Part shown: in pieces, positions 26,968-36,356 of the stretch
Position numbering within the stretch: position 1 is the first letter of the stretch
Layout of the letters: every line of letters starts with the position of its first letter
From: Roseiarcus sp050012775
GTDB taxonomy: Bacteria; Pseudomonadota; Alphaproteobacteria; Rhizobiales; Beijerinckiaceae
Direction: 5' to 3'
Length of the DNA: 64,000 nucleotides
NCBI GenBank assembly: GCA_050012775.1
Contig: JBEKGN010000014.1
Span: 1 to 64,000 of the forward strand
The notes under the pieces: generated by a model
What the model saw: only the letters and a program-made list of their open reading frames with translations
Database searches by the model: none
Told to the model about the DNA's origin: nothing
Made by a program: the position numbers and the translations under genes

Positions 26968-28989
26968 TCACGGCTCAGCGTCGTCCGACTCCTCTCGGCT
27001 CGCTAACCCAAGTTCGCTCGCCGTTCTCGTCGAATCCGGATTCTCATCGGAAAACCCGGCGTCCACTTTTGCAAAATCCTGCTTAGCTTCGAGCGCCGCT
27101 TCCACCACCGCCTCCTCCTCGGCGGTGTCCGCTCGCCGCAGCGCTTCTTGCGCCGCGTCGACCTCGCGTTGACGGCTCCACAGCCCGGCGTAGAGCCCGC
27201 CGCGCGCCAACAGCTCCTCGTGCTTGCCGCGTTCGACGATGACGCCCTTGTCGAGCACCAGGATTTCGTCGGCGTGAACGACCGTCGAAAGCCGGTGAGC
27301 GATGATCAGGGTCGTGCGCCCTTGCGAAACCCGCTCCAGAGCCGCCTGGATTTCGCGTTCGGTGAAACTGTCGAGGGCCGAGGTCGCCTCGTCGAGCACC
27401 AGGATCGGCGGCCCCTTCAGCATTGTGCGCGCGATCGCGACGCGCTGCTTCTCGCCGCCCGACAATTTCAAGCCGCGCTCGCCCACATGCGCGCCGTACC
27501 CCTGAGGAAGCGAGCGAATGAAGGAATCGATCTGGGCGTTTTCGGCGGCGGCCTTGACGTCCGCGTCGCTGGCGCCGTCGCGGCCGTAGCGAATGTTGTA
27601 GAGAATCGTGTCATTGAACAGCACGGTGTCCTGCGGCACCATGCCGATGGCGGCGCGCAGACTGGACTGCGTGACTTCGCAGATGTCCTGCCCGTCGATC
27701 GTGATGCGCCCCGCGGAGGGTTCGTAAAAGCGAAACAACAGGCGCGAGATCGTCGACTTTCCCGCTCCCGAGGGTCCGACGATGGCGATCGTGTGCCCCG
27801 CGGGCGCTTCGAAGGAGACGCCGCGCAAGATTTTGCGCGCGGGATCATAACTGAACTCGACGTTCTCGAACCGCACCGCGCCCTGCGCGACGACGAGCGG
27901 GCGCGCGCCCGGACGATCTTGAATCTCGGGGTTCTGCGACAGGATGTCGAACATCATTTCAATGTCGACGATCGCCTGCTTGATGTCGCGATACACCATG
28001 CCCATGAAATTGAGGGGTTGGTAGAGTTGCAGCATCATCGCGTTGAGCAGCACGAAATCGCCGATGTTGTTGCGATTGTGGCGGATGCCGTCGACGCACA
28101 TGACGAGAACGACGATCATGCCGATGGTGAAAATCACGGCCTGCCCGGCGTTCAGCACCGCGAGGGAGACGTAGGTCTTCACGCTGAGGCGCTCGTAACG
28201 CGCCATCGACTTGTCGTAACGCGTCGCCTCGCGCTGTTCGGCGCCGAAATATTTCACCGTCTCGAAATTCAGAAGGCTGTCGATCGCCTTGGTGTTGGCG
28301 TCGGTGTCGCTTTCGTTCATCGAGCGGCGAATGCCGATGCGCCAGTTCGTCGCGATCGTCGTATAGACGAGATACGCGAACACCGTGACGCTGATCGCCA
28401 AGACGTAGCGCCAGTCGAACGTATAAAGAAGAGCGGCGACGATCAGCGAGAACTCGACGACCGTCGGCACGGCCACCAGCATCGAGGTGCGAATGATCGT
28501 CTCGATCGCGTTGCGGCCGCGTTCCAGAATCCGCGTGAGGCCGCCGGTCTTGCGCTCGAGGTGAAAGCGCAGCGACAATTGATGGAGATGGACGAAGACT
28601 TCGAGTGCGAGGCGTCGCACGGCGTTCATCGCCACTGCGGCGAACAGCGCGTCGCGCCCTTGCTGAGTCAGCGCCATGAGGATGCGCATCAACCCGTAGA
28701 GGACCGTCAACGCAATGGCGCCCGTCAGCGCGCTCGGCAGAGCGCCCGCTAGATGAGAAGCGTTGGGCGTCAACGCGTCCGTCGCCCATTTCAGCGCATA
28801 GGGCGTTGCGACCGTCACGGCCTTGGACGCGAGCATCAGCGCGACCGCGAGAAGGATGCGAAACTTGAGATCGACGCGATCGGCCGGCCAGATATAGGGC
28901 CACAGAAGCCGGACCGTTCCGATTAGGGAGCCTCGATCATGGCCGCGCGCGCGGGCGGTGACGAAACTCGACGACTTCTGATGTTGCAT
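26968..28989 (-). CDS. Atm1/HMT1-type ABC exporter
   Basis: Half-transporter fusing six membrane helices (about 50-340) and an ABC ATPase (about 390-620), 673 residues. Walker A is GPSGAGKST, the signature LSGGEKQRVAIARTML and Walker B ILVLDEATSALD. The membrane-domain pattern (VRRLALEVFVHLHQLSLRFHLERKTGG) matches the ABCB7/Atm1/HMT1 group, which exports glutathione-linked sulfur compounds or metal conjugates. Start chosen at 28989 (MQHQKSSS); the frame is open to 29046. The acidic C-terminal tail of about 60 residues is variable. Confidence 0.9.
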   Translation of the reverse strand: MQHQKSSSFVTARARGHDRGSLIGTVRLLWPYIWPADRVDLKFRILLAVALMLASKAVTVATPYALKWATDALTPNASHLAGALPSALTGAIALTVLYGLMRILMALTQQGRDALFAAVAMNAVRRLALEVFVHLHQLSLRFHLERKTGGLTRILERGRNAIETIIRTSMLVAVPTVVEFSLIVAALLYTFDWRYVLAISVTVFAYLVYTTIATNWRIGIRRSMNESDTDANTKAIDSLLNFETVKYFGAEQREATRYDKSMARYERLSVKTYVSLAVLNAGQAVIFTIGMIVVLVMCVDGIRHNRNNIGDFVLLNAMMLQLYQPLNFMGMVYRDIKQAIVDIEMMFDILSQNPEIQDRPGARPLVVAQGAVRFENVEFSYDPARKILRGVSFEAPAGHTIAIVGPSGAGKSTISRLLFRFYEPSAGRITIDGQDICEVTQSSLRAAIGMVPQDTVLFNDTILYNIRYGRDGASDADVKAAAENAQIDSFIRSLPQGYGAHVGERGLKLSGGEKQRVAIARTMLKGPPILVLDEATSALDSFTEREIQAALERVSQGRTTLIIAHRLSTVVHADEILVLDKGVIVERGKHEELLARGGLYAGLWSRQREVDAAQEALRRADTAEEEAVVEAALEAKQDFAKVDAGFSDENPDSTRTASELGLASREESDDAEP

Positions 28990-29428
28990 GGCGATCCGAG
29001 GCGTAAGGTCAAGCTGAGATATAGTGGCCCGGCGGCGCGAAAGCACCCCCCAAGGGATCGCCGCGCCGGCGCCAATCCCGCATCGATCGCGCCGCTCGAG
29101 CGCGCCGACTTCAGGAGAGCCGGATCAGCGCCGCGGCGAAGAACTGACGTTACGTCGCGCGCTGAGCGACGGGTCCTAGGCAGTCTTGTCGCCGCAGCGG
29201 GCGCCGCACAGCGCAATATTTGCCAGGGATGACTTGCTCAGACAATACAAAAAGTTTTGAAACAGTCTTGAATTGCGAATTGTTTGCGCCTATGAAGACG
29301 GCGTTCTGTAAGCGAACGAGTCGAATTTCGGCGTTTCTGGACATCCATCGACCGCGGCAAAGGTGTCGCGTGATCTCACGATCCAATTCAACCAGGCCTG
29401 CGAGGGCGCATTGGGAGCTATTTTCGGT
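28990..29428. other. Intergenic region between the ABC exporter and the MucR gene
   Basis: 439 bases with no convincing gene. The right half (29215-29300) is AT-rich and carries the candidate mucR promoter. The left half should hold the divergent exporter promoter, which I could not place. The small open frames present have no family motif. Confidence 0.45.
29268..29296 (+). promoter_or_regulatory. Candidate promoter of the MucR-family gene
   Basis: TTGAAT (29268-29273) and TATGAA (29291-29296) are separated by 17 bases, within an AT-rich stretch about 130 bases before the ATG at 29429. MucR proteins often bind AT-rich DNA in their own promoters, so autoregulation is plausible. Confidence 0.45.
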
Positions 29429-29839
29429 ATGAGCGAATCGAATAATCATGTTGAACTCGCGGCCGAGATTGTTTCGGCTTACGTTTCCAACAATTCAGTG
29501 CCGGCGAGCGAATTGCCCGCACTGCTGAGCGATGTTCATGCGGCGATCGTGCGGGTCGCCAGCGGCGCTGTCGTCGCGGTTCCCGAAGCGGCGAAGCCGG
29601 CGATCGCTCCCAAGAAGTCGATCACCAACGATTACATCATTTGCTTGGAAGACGGACGCAAGTTCAAGTCGCTCAAGCGGCATTTGCGCACGCAATACAA
29701 CCTGTCTCCCGAGCAATATCGCGAAAAGTGGAGCCTGCCGCCGGACTATCCCATGGTGGCTCCCGCCTATGCCAAGGCGCGCTCGGCTCTGGCCAAGCAG
29801 ATGGGCCTCGGGCAGCAGCGTCGTCGGCGCGCCAAGTAA
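29429..29839 (+). CDS. MucR/Ros-family transcriptional regulator
   Basis: 136-residue DNA-binding regulator. The C-terminal Ros/MucR domain has CLEDGRKFKSLKRHL and DYPMVAPAYAKARS, both characteristic. MucR proteins govern exopolysaccharide, motility and surface functions in Hyphomicrobiales. Zinc ligands by position: C72, D75 and H85 are present, but the next ligand, His in Ros and most MucR proteins, is Gln89-Tyr90 here. Start chosen at 29429; the frame is open to 29363 but residues before MSESNNHVELA are non-conserved. Monocistronic. Confidence 0.92.
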   Translation: MSESNNHVELAAEIVSAYVSNNSVPASELPALLSDVHAAIVRVASGAVVAVPEAAKPAIAPKKSITNDYIICLEDGRKFKSLKRHLRTQYNLSPEQYREKWSLPPDYPMVAPAYAKARSALAKQMGLGQQRRRRAK

Positions 29840-29971
29840 TTCGGACGCGACGCGGCGACGCGCCGTTCGCGAGCGCGCCGTCGCGTTTTCGCCGGCGGGC
29901 GGTCGGCCGCATCGGAAGCGATGCGGCCCCAGCGCCTTGACGCTCGCGCGGGCGTCGGGGCAAATCGGCTC

Positions 29972-30547
29972 ATGGATACGATTCGCAACATCTGCGTCTA
30001 TTGCGGTTCGAGCCCCGGCGCCGATCCGCGCTTCGGCGAAGCCGCGGACGCGCTGGGCAAGGCGCTCGCTCGCGCCGGGATCGGGCTGGTCTTCGGCGGC
30101 GGCGGCGATGGGCTGATGGGCCGTATCGCGCGAGCGGTCTTGGACGACGGCGGGCGCGTGACGGGAATTATCCCCAAGTTTCTCGTCAAGCGCGAACATG
30201 CGCTCTTGGCGGCGCAAGATCTGGTCGTCGTCGACGATATGCATCAGCGCAAGCAACTGATGTTCGACCGAGCCGATGCTTTCATCGCCCTTCCCGGGGG
30301 AATCGGCACGTTGGAAGAGCTGGTCGAGCAGCTCACCTGGGTTCAATTGCAGCGTCACCACAAGCCGGTCCTGCTCGCCGACATCGGCGGCTTCTGGCGC
30401 CCTTTGCTGGCGCTGTTCGCCCACATGCGCAATCTCGGATTCGTCCGCGAGGGTTTCGAAGTGCGCTATCTCGTGGCCGAGAAAATCGACGACGCGCTGC
30501 CGATGCTGATGGCCGCGGCGCGTCGCCTCGCGCCCCCGGCGGCCTGA
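29972..30547 (+). CDS. LOG-family protein (cytokinin riboside 5'-monophosphate phosphoribohydrolase-like)
   Basis: 191 residues with the Rossmann-like LOG fold. Seen: ICVYCGSSPG at the start, FGGGGDGLMG near residue 40 and the catalytic PGGIGTLEEL near 108. The family hydrolyses nucleoside 5'-monophosphates such as AMP or cytokinin nucleotides to base and ribose 5-phosphate; the physiological substrate in bacteria is often unclear. Start at 29972; an upstream in-frame start at 29921 adds non-conserved residues. Confidence 0.9.
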   Translation: MDTIRNICVYCGSSPGADPRFGEAADALGKALARAGIGLVFGGGGDGLMGRIARAVLDDGGRVTGIIPKFLVKREHALLAAQDLVVVDDMHQRKQLMFDRADAFIALPGGIGTLEELVEQLTWVQLQRHHKPVLLADIGGFWRPLLALFAHMRNLGFVREGFEVRYLVAEKIDDALPMLMAAARRLAPPAA

Positions 30548-30650
30548 GCTTTCGCTCGACCGCAGTCTTTCCCTTAACGACCGTTAATGCCATTGTCGCC
30601 GCCGTTGGCGGGGCGTCGATGGAAAGCGCGCCCCGAATGGAGGATGCGGT

Positions 30651-31079
30651 ATGAGTTCGAATAGTAAAATTTTGTGGGCGTTTTGGGGATTGTTCGCTGG
30701 CGCGCTCTTGGCCACAAGCGCCGCCACCGCGCAAGTCGTCGCCCCGGCGGCGGACGCCGCCGGCGCGGTCGCGGCGCCGAGCGACGCCGCTCCGGCGAAG
30801 CCGAAAGCCAAACCCAAGAAGGCCGGGCCCCCGACCGTCGACGTCGTCGTCATCAATAATCGCGCCGTGGCGCTGACCGATCTTCTCGCGTCGCCCACGG
30901 GATCGTCCGAGAGCAAGAAAATCGCGGGCCCGCTCGCGCCCGGCAAGAAGGTCGTCGTCCATGTCGCGCACGACAAGGACTGCCTTTTCGATCTGCACGG
31001 CGCTTACGAAGACGGCACGACTACGGACGTGACGGGAGTCGCCCTGTGCAAGGACAAGAAGATCAACCTGGTCGAATGA
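30651..31079 (+). CDS. Secreted protein of unknown function
   Basis: 142 residues with an N-terminal signal peptide ending near TAQ (about residue 28), an Ala/Pro/Lys-rich linker to about 60, and a small C-terminal domain (VDVVVINNRAVALTDLLA, then DKDCLFDLHGAYEDGTTTDV) with two Cys about 26 residues apart that could pair. GGAGGATGCGGT precedes the ATG. I do not recognise a family. It ends against the convergent sodB with a shared hairpin. Confidence 0.75.
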   Translation: MSSNSKILWAFWGLFAGALLATSAATAQVVAPAADAAGAVAAPSDAAPAKPKAKPKKAGPPTVDVVVINNRAVALTDLLASPTGSSESKKIAGPLAPGKKVVVHVAHDKDCLFDLHGAYEDGTTTDVTGVALCKDKKINLVE

Positions 31080-31113
31080 CCGCGAAGCCGCTCGCGCGGC
31101 CCGACGCGACAGC

Positions 31114-31143
31114 GCTCGCCGATCGATGAAACGATCGGCGAGC
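31114..31143. terminator. Bidirectional hairpin between convergent genes
   Basis: Perfect 12-base stem, GCTCGCCGATCG and CGATCGGCGAGC, with loop ATGAAA. It lies between the stop of the secreted protein (31079) and the stop of sodB (31183), so it can serve both strands. No T run. Confidence 0.6.
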
Positions 31144-31182
31144 CGGTCGGCGGTCCGCGGCGAGAATGCGCGGCGTGTGAAC

Positions 31183-31782
31183 TTATTTGCTCGCGGCGTG
31201 ATAGAGTTCCGCCACATATTCCCAATTGACGAGATTTTCGACGAAAGCCTTGAGATAATCGGGGCGGCGATTGCGGTAGTCGATGTAATAGGAATGTTCC
31301 CAGACGTCGACGCCGAGAATCGGGCGGCCTCTGTGCACCAGCGGGCTTTCGCCGTTGGGGGTCTTGGTGGCGACGATCTTGCCCTCCATGACGGTGAGCC
31401 AGCCCCAGCCCGAACCGAACTGAGTCGTTCCCGCCTGGATGAGGTCCTCCTTGGCCTTCTCGACCGAGCCGAACGAATCGATCAGCGCTTTTTCGAGTTC
31501 GCCGGGAATCTTGCCGCCGCCATGCGGCTTCATCCATTTCCAGAAATGGAGATGGTTGTAGTGCTGGCCCGCGTTGTTGAAGAGGCCCGGATTCTTGCCG
31601 TGAGAGCCGCGCACGATTTCCTCGAGCGACTTGCCTTCCCATTCCGTGCCCTTGAGCAGATTATTGCCGTTGTTGACATAGGCCAGGTGGTGCTTGTCGT
31701 GGTGATATTCGAGCGTTTCCTTGGACATGTAGGGGGCCAAGGCGTCATGAGCGTAGGGCAGATCGGGAAGCGAAAAGGTCAT
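31183..31782 (-). CDS. sodB: Superoxide dismutase (Fe/Mn family, probably Fe)
   Basis: 199 residues. Metal ligands are visible: His in LEYHHDKHHLAYV, His in AGQHYNHLHFW, and Asp and His in LGVDVWEHSYYIDY. It converts superoxide to hydrogen peroxide and oxygen in the cytoplasm. The ATG at 31782 follows AAGGAGCC, which excludes the longer frame from 31848. Length and pattern are closest to iron enzymes; a cambialistic enzyme is possible. Confidence 0.94.
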   Translation of the reverse strand: MTFSLPDLPYAHDALAPYMSKETLEYHHDKHHLAYVNNGNNLLKGTEWEGKSLEEIVRGSHGKNPGLFNNAGQHYNHLHFWKWMKPHGGGKIPGELEKALIDSFGSVEKAKEDLIQAGTTQFGSGWGWLTVMEGKIVATKTPNGESPLVHRGRPILGVDVWEHSYYIDYRNRRPDYLKAFVENLVNWEYVAELYHAASK

Positions 31783-31987
31783 CGACGTGGCTCCTTGAAT
31801 GAAGGGGTGCGGGAATCGCGCGCGCCGAGTGAGCGACGTCGCTCGCACGCGACGCTATTGTTAGACCGCTATCGGGCGCCTCGCAACAGGGCGGGCCCTC
31901 GTCCGCGGCCGCGTCGCGCCCGCGTATTCCCGCGAGCGCCTTCGCTTCGCGCCGCTTTTTTGACAAATTGAGCGCGTTGGAAGGCGA

Positions 31988-32578
31988 ATGGCGATTTTCA
32001 CTTTTGTTCTTGGACTCCTTCTCGTCGCGGCGGGAGCGGGCGGGCTTATCGCCAGCTTCGATTTGCTGCCTACCGAGATCGGCCTTCTCTATGCCGTCTG
32101 CGGCACGCTGGCGCTGAGCGCGGGCGGCGTGACGCTGGCGATCGGCGCGCTGATTCGTCGCCTCGACGTTTTCGCGACAGCGATGCGGTCCTCGCAAAAT
32201 CGCGACTCCCGGCAAGGCTTGCCGGCGGCCACGGAGGAAGCCGTCGCGCCGCCTGAAACGGAGCCGCCAGGCGGCGAAGAGGCGACGGAGCCGGCTCCCG
32301 CCGACCAGCCCGCCGCGATCGAGGACGAGCCGAATGCGCTCGCCGACGACGATTCGGTCAACGAAAACCGGTCGGGTCATTTGCCGACGATCGCGGCGAT
32401 CGAGCACGCGTTGGGCGAACCCGAGGCCTCGCCGACGCTGGTCGGCCGCTACAGCGCCGGCGGCGCCCACTATATGATTTTCTCGGACGGCTCGATCGAA
32501 GCCGAAACCGAGAACGGCGCCTTCAAATTTGCGTCGATGAGCGACTTCAAGGCTTATCTCGCCGGCGCGCGCGGCTAG
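31988..32578 (+). CDS. Membrane protein of unknown function
   Basis: 196 residues: two hydrophobic segments (about 3-24 and 32-56), an acidic Pro/Glu-rich linker (about 75-130) and a conserved-looking C-terminal piece, RYSAGGAHYMIFSDGSIEAE, then FKFASMSDFKAYLA. Similar C-terminal ends occur in uncharacterised rhizobial membrane proteins as far as I recall. Divergent from sodB and convergent with the PfkB kinase. Function unknown. Confidence 0.75.
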   Translation: MAIFTFVLGLLLVAAGAGGLIASFDLLPTEIGLLYAVCGTLALSAGGVTLAIGALIRRLDVFATAMRSSQNRDSRQGLPAATEEAVAPPETEPPGGEEATEPAPADQPAAIEDEPNALADDDSVNENRSGHLPTIAAIEHALGEPEASPTLVGRYSAGGAHYMIFSDGSIEAETENGAFKFASMSDFKAYLAGARG

Positions 32579-32623
32579 CGCGACTGACGAACCCGCGCCC
32601 CTGCCGGCGCGCGCGGCTCGAAG

Positions 32624-33622
32624 TCAGGCGGCCAGATCGTTTTCGCGCGCGAGCGTCGCGAGCGAGACGAGCGGCCGGGCGCCCAAATGCTGAATGATCT
32701 CGGCTGCGGCGAGCGCGCCGAGCCGAGCGCAAGTCTCGAGATCCGCGCCGTTCGCCAGGCCCGCCAGGAAGCCCGCCGAAAACATGTCGCCCGCCCCGGT
32801 GGTGTCGACGACGCGCGCGACCGGAAACGCGGGGACTTCGTGCGTCCTGTGGCCGTCGACGACGATCGATCCCTTTTCCGAGCGCGTCACGATGGCGAGG
32901 ACGCCTTCGCGCCGCACCGCGTCGATCGCCTCGGCGAAATGCGTCGTCTGATAGAGCGACAGGACTTCGTCGGTATTGGCGAACAACGTGTCGACGAGAC
33001 CGCGGCGCATGAGATCGATGAATTCGCCGCGGAACCGATCGACGCAAAACGAGTCGGACAGCGTCAGCGCCACGCGATGGCCCGCCTGGCGCGCGATTTC
33101 GGCCGCCTTCTGGAACGCCGACTTCGCCGCCGGCCGGTCCCACATGTAGCCCTCGAGATAGATGATGCGCGCCGCGCGCACCAACGCCTCGTCGACGTCG
33201 GGCGGCGAAAGATAGGTGCTCGCTCCCAGATAGGTGTTCATCGTGCGCTCGCCGTCCGGCGTCACATAGACGAAGCAACGGCCCGTCGCCGGCCCGTCCT
33301 CGGCCGGGAGCGTGGCGAAGCCGACGCCGGTGGCGCGGATGTCCTCGGCGAAGGCGTAGCCGAGCGCATCGTTCTTGACCTTGCCGATATAGGCGCTCCT
33401 AACGCCGAACGAAGCGACGCCGACGATGGTGTTGGCCGCCGATCCGCCCGAGACGATCCGCGGGTCGACGCGCGCGGCGTAGAGCGCCTCGGCGCGGTCT
33501 TCGTCGATCAGCGTCATCGCGCCTTTGATCATTTCCTGGGCGCGCAGATACTCGTCGTCGGCATGCGCGATGATGTCGACGAGCGAATTGCCCAGGCCCA
33601 GAACGTCTACGGCTTCGGTCAT
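32624..33622 (-). CDS. PfkB-family kinase, adenosine kinase-like
   Basis: 332 residues with PfkB motifs: VSGGSAANTIVGVASFG near residue 57 and the C-terminal signature VVDTTGAGDMFSAGFLAG near 288 with the catalytic Asp. The overall pattern (GNSLVDIIAHADDEYL) resembles bacterial adenosine kinases of alphaproteobacteria, which phosphorylate adenosine to AMP; another nucleoside or sugar cannot be excluded. No operon partner. Confidence 0.87.
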   Translation of the reverse strand: MTEAVDVLGLGNSLVDIIAHADDEYLRAQEMIKGAMTLIDEDRAEALYAARVDPRIVSGGSAANTIVGVASFGVRSAYIGKVKNDALGYAFAEDIRATGVGFATLPAEDGPATGRCFVYVTPDGERTMNTYLGASTYLSPPDVDEALVRAARIIYLEGYMWDRPAAKSAFQKAAEIARQAGHRVALTLSDSFCVDRFRGEFIDLMRRGLVDTLFANTDEVLSLYQTTHFAEAIDAVRREGVLAIVTRSEKGSIVVDGHRTHEVPAFPVARVVDTTGAGDMFSAGFLAGLANGADLETCARLGALAAAEIIQHLGARPLVSLATLARENDLAA

Positions 33623-33715
33623 GGAACGAACGCCCCCTTGTTTCGGCGCGCCCTCCTCGCATCGCCGCGCCGCGAGGTCAATTCCCCGGCCGGCGGGAAA
33701 TCGCGAGGGCGGCCG

Positions 33716-34297
33716 TCACCGCCGGTCGCGGCGGCGCAGGCGGACATAGAGCGCGCCGGCGCCGCCGTGCGCGCGTCCCGCTTCCTCGAAGCCGAGCACC
33801 ACCGCGCGCAGGTCCGCTTCACGCAGCCAGTGCGGGACCATTCGCCTGAGGACGCCGGGTTCGTCGATCCACGACGCGGCGTCCGGCCTCGATTTGGAGC
33901 CGCCCTTGCCGGTGACGACGATCACCAATCGGTCGCCCTGCGACTGCGCGTGGACGAGAAAGCCGCGCAGCGCGTGATGCGCCTCGGCCTGGTTCATGCC
34001 GTGCAGATCGATGGCGCTGTCGACGGCGCTCCGCCCGCGCGCGAGATCGCGTTTCAAGCGGCGCTCCAGAGGCGCGAGGGGCGGAGGGCCCGAGGCTTTT
34101 CGCGGCTCGGCGGGCGGCGCGGCGGCGGGCGCCGCCGTCGGCGCAGGCGGCGCGGGCGGGTTCGGCGAGGCGAGCGTCGGCAGGCTCGCGCCGCGCCGCT
34201 TGGCCACGCTCTTGGCGACTTCGACCCACAGCGCGATCTCTTCGTCGCTGAGGCGCCTCAGGCGGGAGGAGCGCGGCCTATCCGTCGCCTCCTTCAT
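33716..34297 (-). CDS. Smr-domain protein
   Basis: 193 residues: an N-terminal part (RRLSDEEIALWVEVAKSV), a Pro/Ala-rich linker (about 45-75), and a C-terminal Smr domain with DLHGMNQAEAHHAL and VVTGKGGS. Small MutS-related domains bind or nick nucleic acids; the role of these stand-alone alphaproteobacterial forms is unknown. Its ATG overlaps the mltA stop as ATGA. Confidence 0.88.
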   Translation of the reverse strand: MKEATDRPRSSRLRRLSDEEIALWVEVAKSVAKRRGASLPTLASPNPPAPPAPTAAPAAAPPAEPRKASGPPPLAPLERRLKRDLARGRSAVDSAIDLHGMNQAEAHHALRGFLVHAQSQGDRLVIVVTGKGGSKSRPDAASWIDEPGVLRRMVPHWLREADLRAVVLGFEEAGRAHGGAGALYVRLRRRDRR

Positions 34298-35391
34298 GGT
34301 TCGTCCCCGTTGGGCAGCAGCGCCGTGAATTCGCCGCGATGGCGAATGGCGCCGGCGCGCGCCCCGGCCGCGTCGCCGCCGCCGAAAAAGATGTCGGCGC
34401 GCGCCGCGCCGAGGATCGCCGATCCCGTGTCCTGCGCGATCATCAGGCGGCGGAACGGACTCGCCGCCTCGCCGTCCCAGGGCAGCTCCGCATCGATCCA
34501 GAACGGCGTCCCATAGACCCAAATCGCGCGGTCGACCGCGATCGAGCGCAGCGGCGTCAGGGGAATGCCGGCGCCGCCGATCGGCCCCTGCGAAGGATCG
34601 AATTCCTCCTCGATCTTGAAGAAGACATAGGAGCGATTGCGCTGCATCAGCGCGCGTCCCTTGTCCCCAGGCTCGAGGCCGTGCTCGCGCAGCCAGGACT
34701 TCAGCCGGGCGAGCGACATCTCGCGCTCCGGAATCTCGCCCGCTTCGATGAGCAGGCGGCCGATCGACGTATAGGGCTGGCCGTTGCGGCCGTCGTAGGC
34801 GAGGCGCGCCTCGCGCCCGTCGGGCAGCGCCACGCGCGCCGATCCCTGGACCTGGGCGAGAAAAACCTCGACCGGATCGGCGAGCCAAAGCACCGCTTGC
34901 CCGCCCTGCGCCTCGATCGTCGCGCGGTCGGGATAGGGCCGCAACGTCCCGTCGCCCAGGCGCTGCGCGCCGCTCAACGCCGGATCGAAGCCGGCGGGCG
35001 CGGCGCCGAGGGGAAAGGCGACGAGATCGCGGGGTCGCGCCAGGATCGGCGCCGTGAACTCCGCCGTCCGCGTCGGCGAACCCTTAACGCATGGTTCGTA
35101 ATATCCGGTGAGGAATCCCTTGCCGTCCGCCTCCCCGGAATCCACGCGAAAGGCTTGAAAGCGCGCGGCGAAAAAGCGACGCGCGTCGGCGCTCTCGCGG
35201 ATTTCGGCGGTCAAGGCCTCGCGCGCGATCGCGACGAGCCGCCGCGAAGGGACGCGGGCGGGGCGCGTCGGCGCCGCGCCGTCGCACAGCGCGCGCGCCG
35301 AGCGGGCGAAAGCGGCGAAGGCGGCGAGGCCGTCGTCGGATTCGAAGCCGGCGAGATCGTCGAAACGAACGCGTCGCAGGCGCGGCGCCAT
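34294..35391 (-). CDS. mltA: Membrane-bound lytic murein transglycosylase A
   Basis: Cleaves peptidoglycan glycan strands to 1,6-anhydro ends. 365 residues with the MltA domain (GKGFLTGYYEPCVKGS near residue 110) and the C-terminal 3D domain holding the catalytic Asp region QDTGSAILGAARADIFFGGG. With the ATG at 35391 no lipobox or signal peptide is visible, as in some rhizobial homologues; the frame is open upstream to 35670, so an exported longer form cannot be excluded. Forms a cluster with the Tim44-like gene and smr. Confidence 0.9.
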   Translation of the reverse strand: MAPRLRRVRFDDLAGFESDDGLAAFAAFARSARALCDGAAPTRPARVPSRRLVAIAREALTAEIRESADARRFFAARFQAFRVDSGEADGKGFLTGYYEPCVKGSPTRTAEFTAPILARPRDLVAFPLGAAPAGFDPALSGAQRLGDGTLRPYPDRATIEAQGGQAVLWLADPVEVFLAQVQGSARVALPDGREARLAYDGRNGQPYTSIGRLLIEAGEIPEREMSLARLKSWLREHGLEPGDKGRALMQRNRSYVFFKIEEEFDPSQGPIGGAGIPLTPLRSIAVDRAIWVYGTPFWIDAELPWDGEAASPFRRLMIAQDTGSAILGAARADIFFGGGDAAGARAGAIRHRGEFTALLPNGDEP

Positions 35392-35449
35392 GGCGGTTCT
35401 CCTGACCAAAGCGCCTCTATGCCCGCATCCGCTTCTCGAGGCGTTGTGA

Positions 35450-36169
35450 TCAATGAACCGTTTGCGTCGCCGCGAGCAGCCAGTTGGGATCGCGCGAACC
35501 CACGTCGCGCGTGAACGTCCAGATGTCGAGATGGTCGACGACTTCGCTCGCCGATCCCTCGACCTCCGCGCCGGAGGCGTCGCGCGTCGCCGAAGCGAGT
35601 TTGGCGGCGAAACGCACGGCGACCGTGGCGATCGAGCCCGCCAACCGCGCCTCGACGATATCGGCCGCATCGACGGAGACCAGCGTCGTCGTCATCGTTT
35701 GCTCGGCGGCCTGACGCGCCCGAATCGCTTTGTCGAAATTGGCGAGCACGTCGGGCGCCAGCAGCCTGCGCAAGGTCGCCATGTCCCCTGCCGCGAAAGC
35801 CGCGACGACCATCTCGTAGGCCGAGCGCGCGCCGGCGAGGAAGCTGGCGGGGGCGAAGCCGCGGTCGGCGGCGGCGATCGCGTCGAACCCCGCCGCGACC
35901 GTCGATCCCGGCTCCGCGAGACCCTTCCAACGCTCGGCGGCGGCGCCCGCCTCCTCCGGCCCCCCGGCCGCTTTCGCAGCGACGCCGAGCGGGATGACGT
36001 TGCCCCCGGCGGGCGCGCTCTTCACGTCGTTCTGGCCGCGCGGCGGCGGCGCGGACTCGGCGGGCGGCCTCTCCGCGCCGTTGCGCGTTCCCAGCACGGA
36101 ACGAAGCTTGAAGACCACGAAGATCGCGACGACCGCGAAGACGATCGTCGAAATGTCGAGATTCTGCAT
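35450..36169 (-). CDS. Tim44-like (TimA) membrane-anchored protein
   Basis: 239 residues with one N-terminal transmembrane helix (about 6-24), a Pro-rich linker and a C-terminal Tim44-like domain of about 150 residues (GDMATLRRLLAPDVLANF; DIWTFTRDVGSRDPNWLL). Bacterial TimA proteins are inner-membrane proteins related to the mitochondrial import adaptor Tim44; their partner is unclear. Same strand as mltA and smr, 58 bases upstream of mltA. Confidence 0.88.
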   Translation of the reverse strand: MQNLDISTIVFAVVAIFVVFKLRSVLGTRNGAERPPAESAPPPRGQNDVKSAPAGGNVIPLGVAAKAAGGPEEAGAAAERWKGLAEPGSTVAAGFDAIAAADRGFAPASFLAGARSAYEMVVAAFAAGDMATLRRLLAPDVLANFDKAIRARQAAEQTMTTTLVSVDAADIVEARLAGSIATVAVRFAAKLASATRDASGAEVEGSASEVVDHLDIWTFTRDVGSRDPNWLLAATQTVH

Positions 36170-36356
36170 GGCCAGTCCCTTGGGTTGCGCCGCGCGGCCG
36201 CCGCCGCTCCGTTCACTGCGACCGCCACGCCTCTAGTTAGGCTTCCGAGGTCGATTTGGCTAGAACCCCGCCGCCGCTATCGGAGTTGCGCCGACTGCGA
36301 ATCGATGGTTTCAACGGGGCGGCGGGCGGGCGACCCGCTCACGGGAAGGGCGCCAC

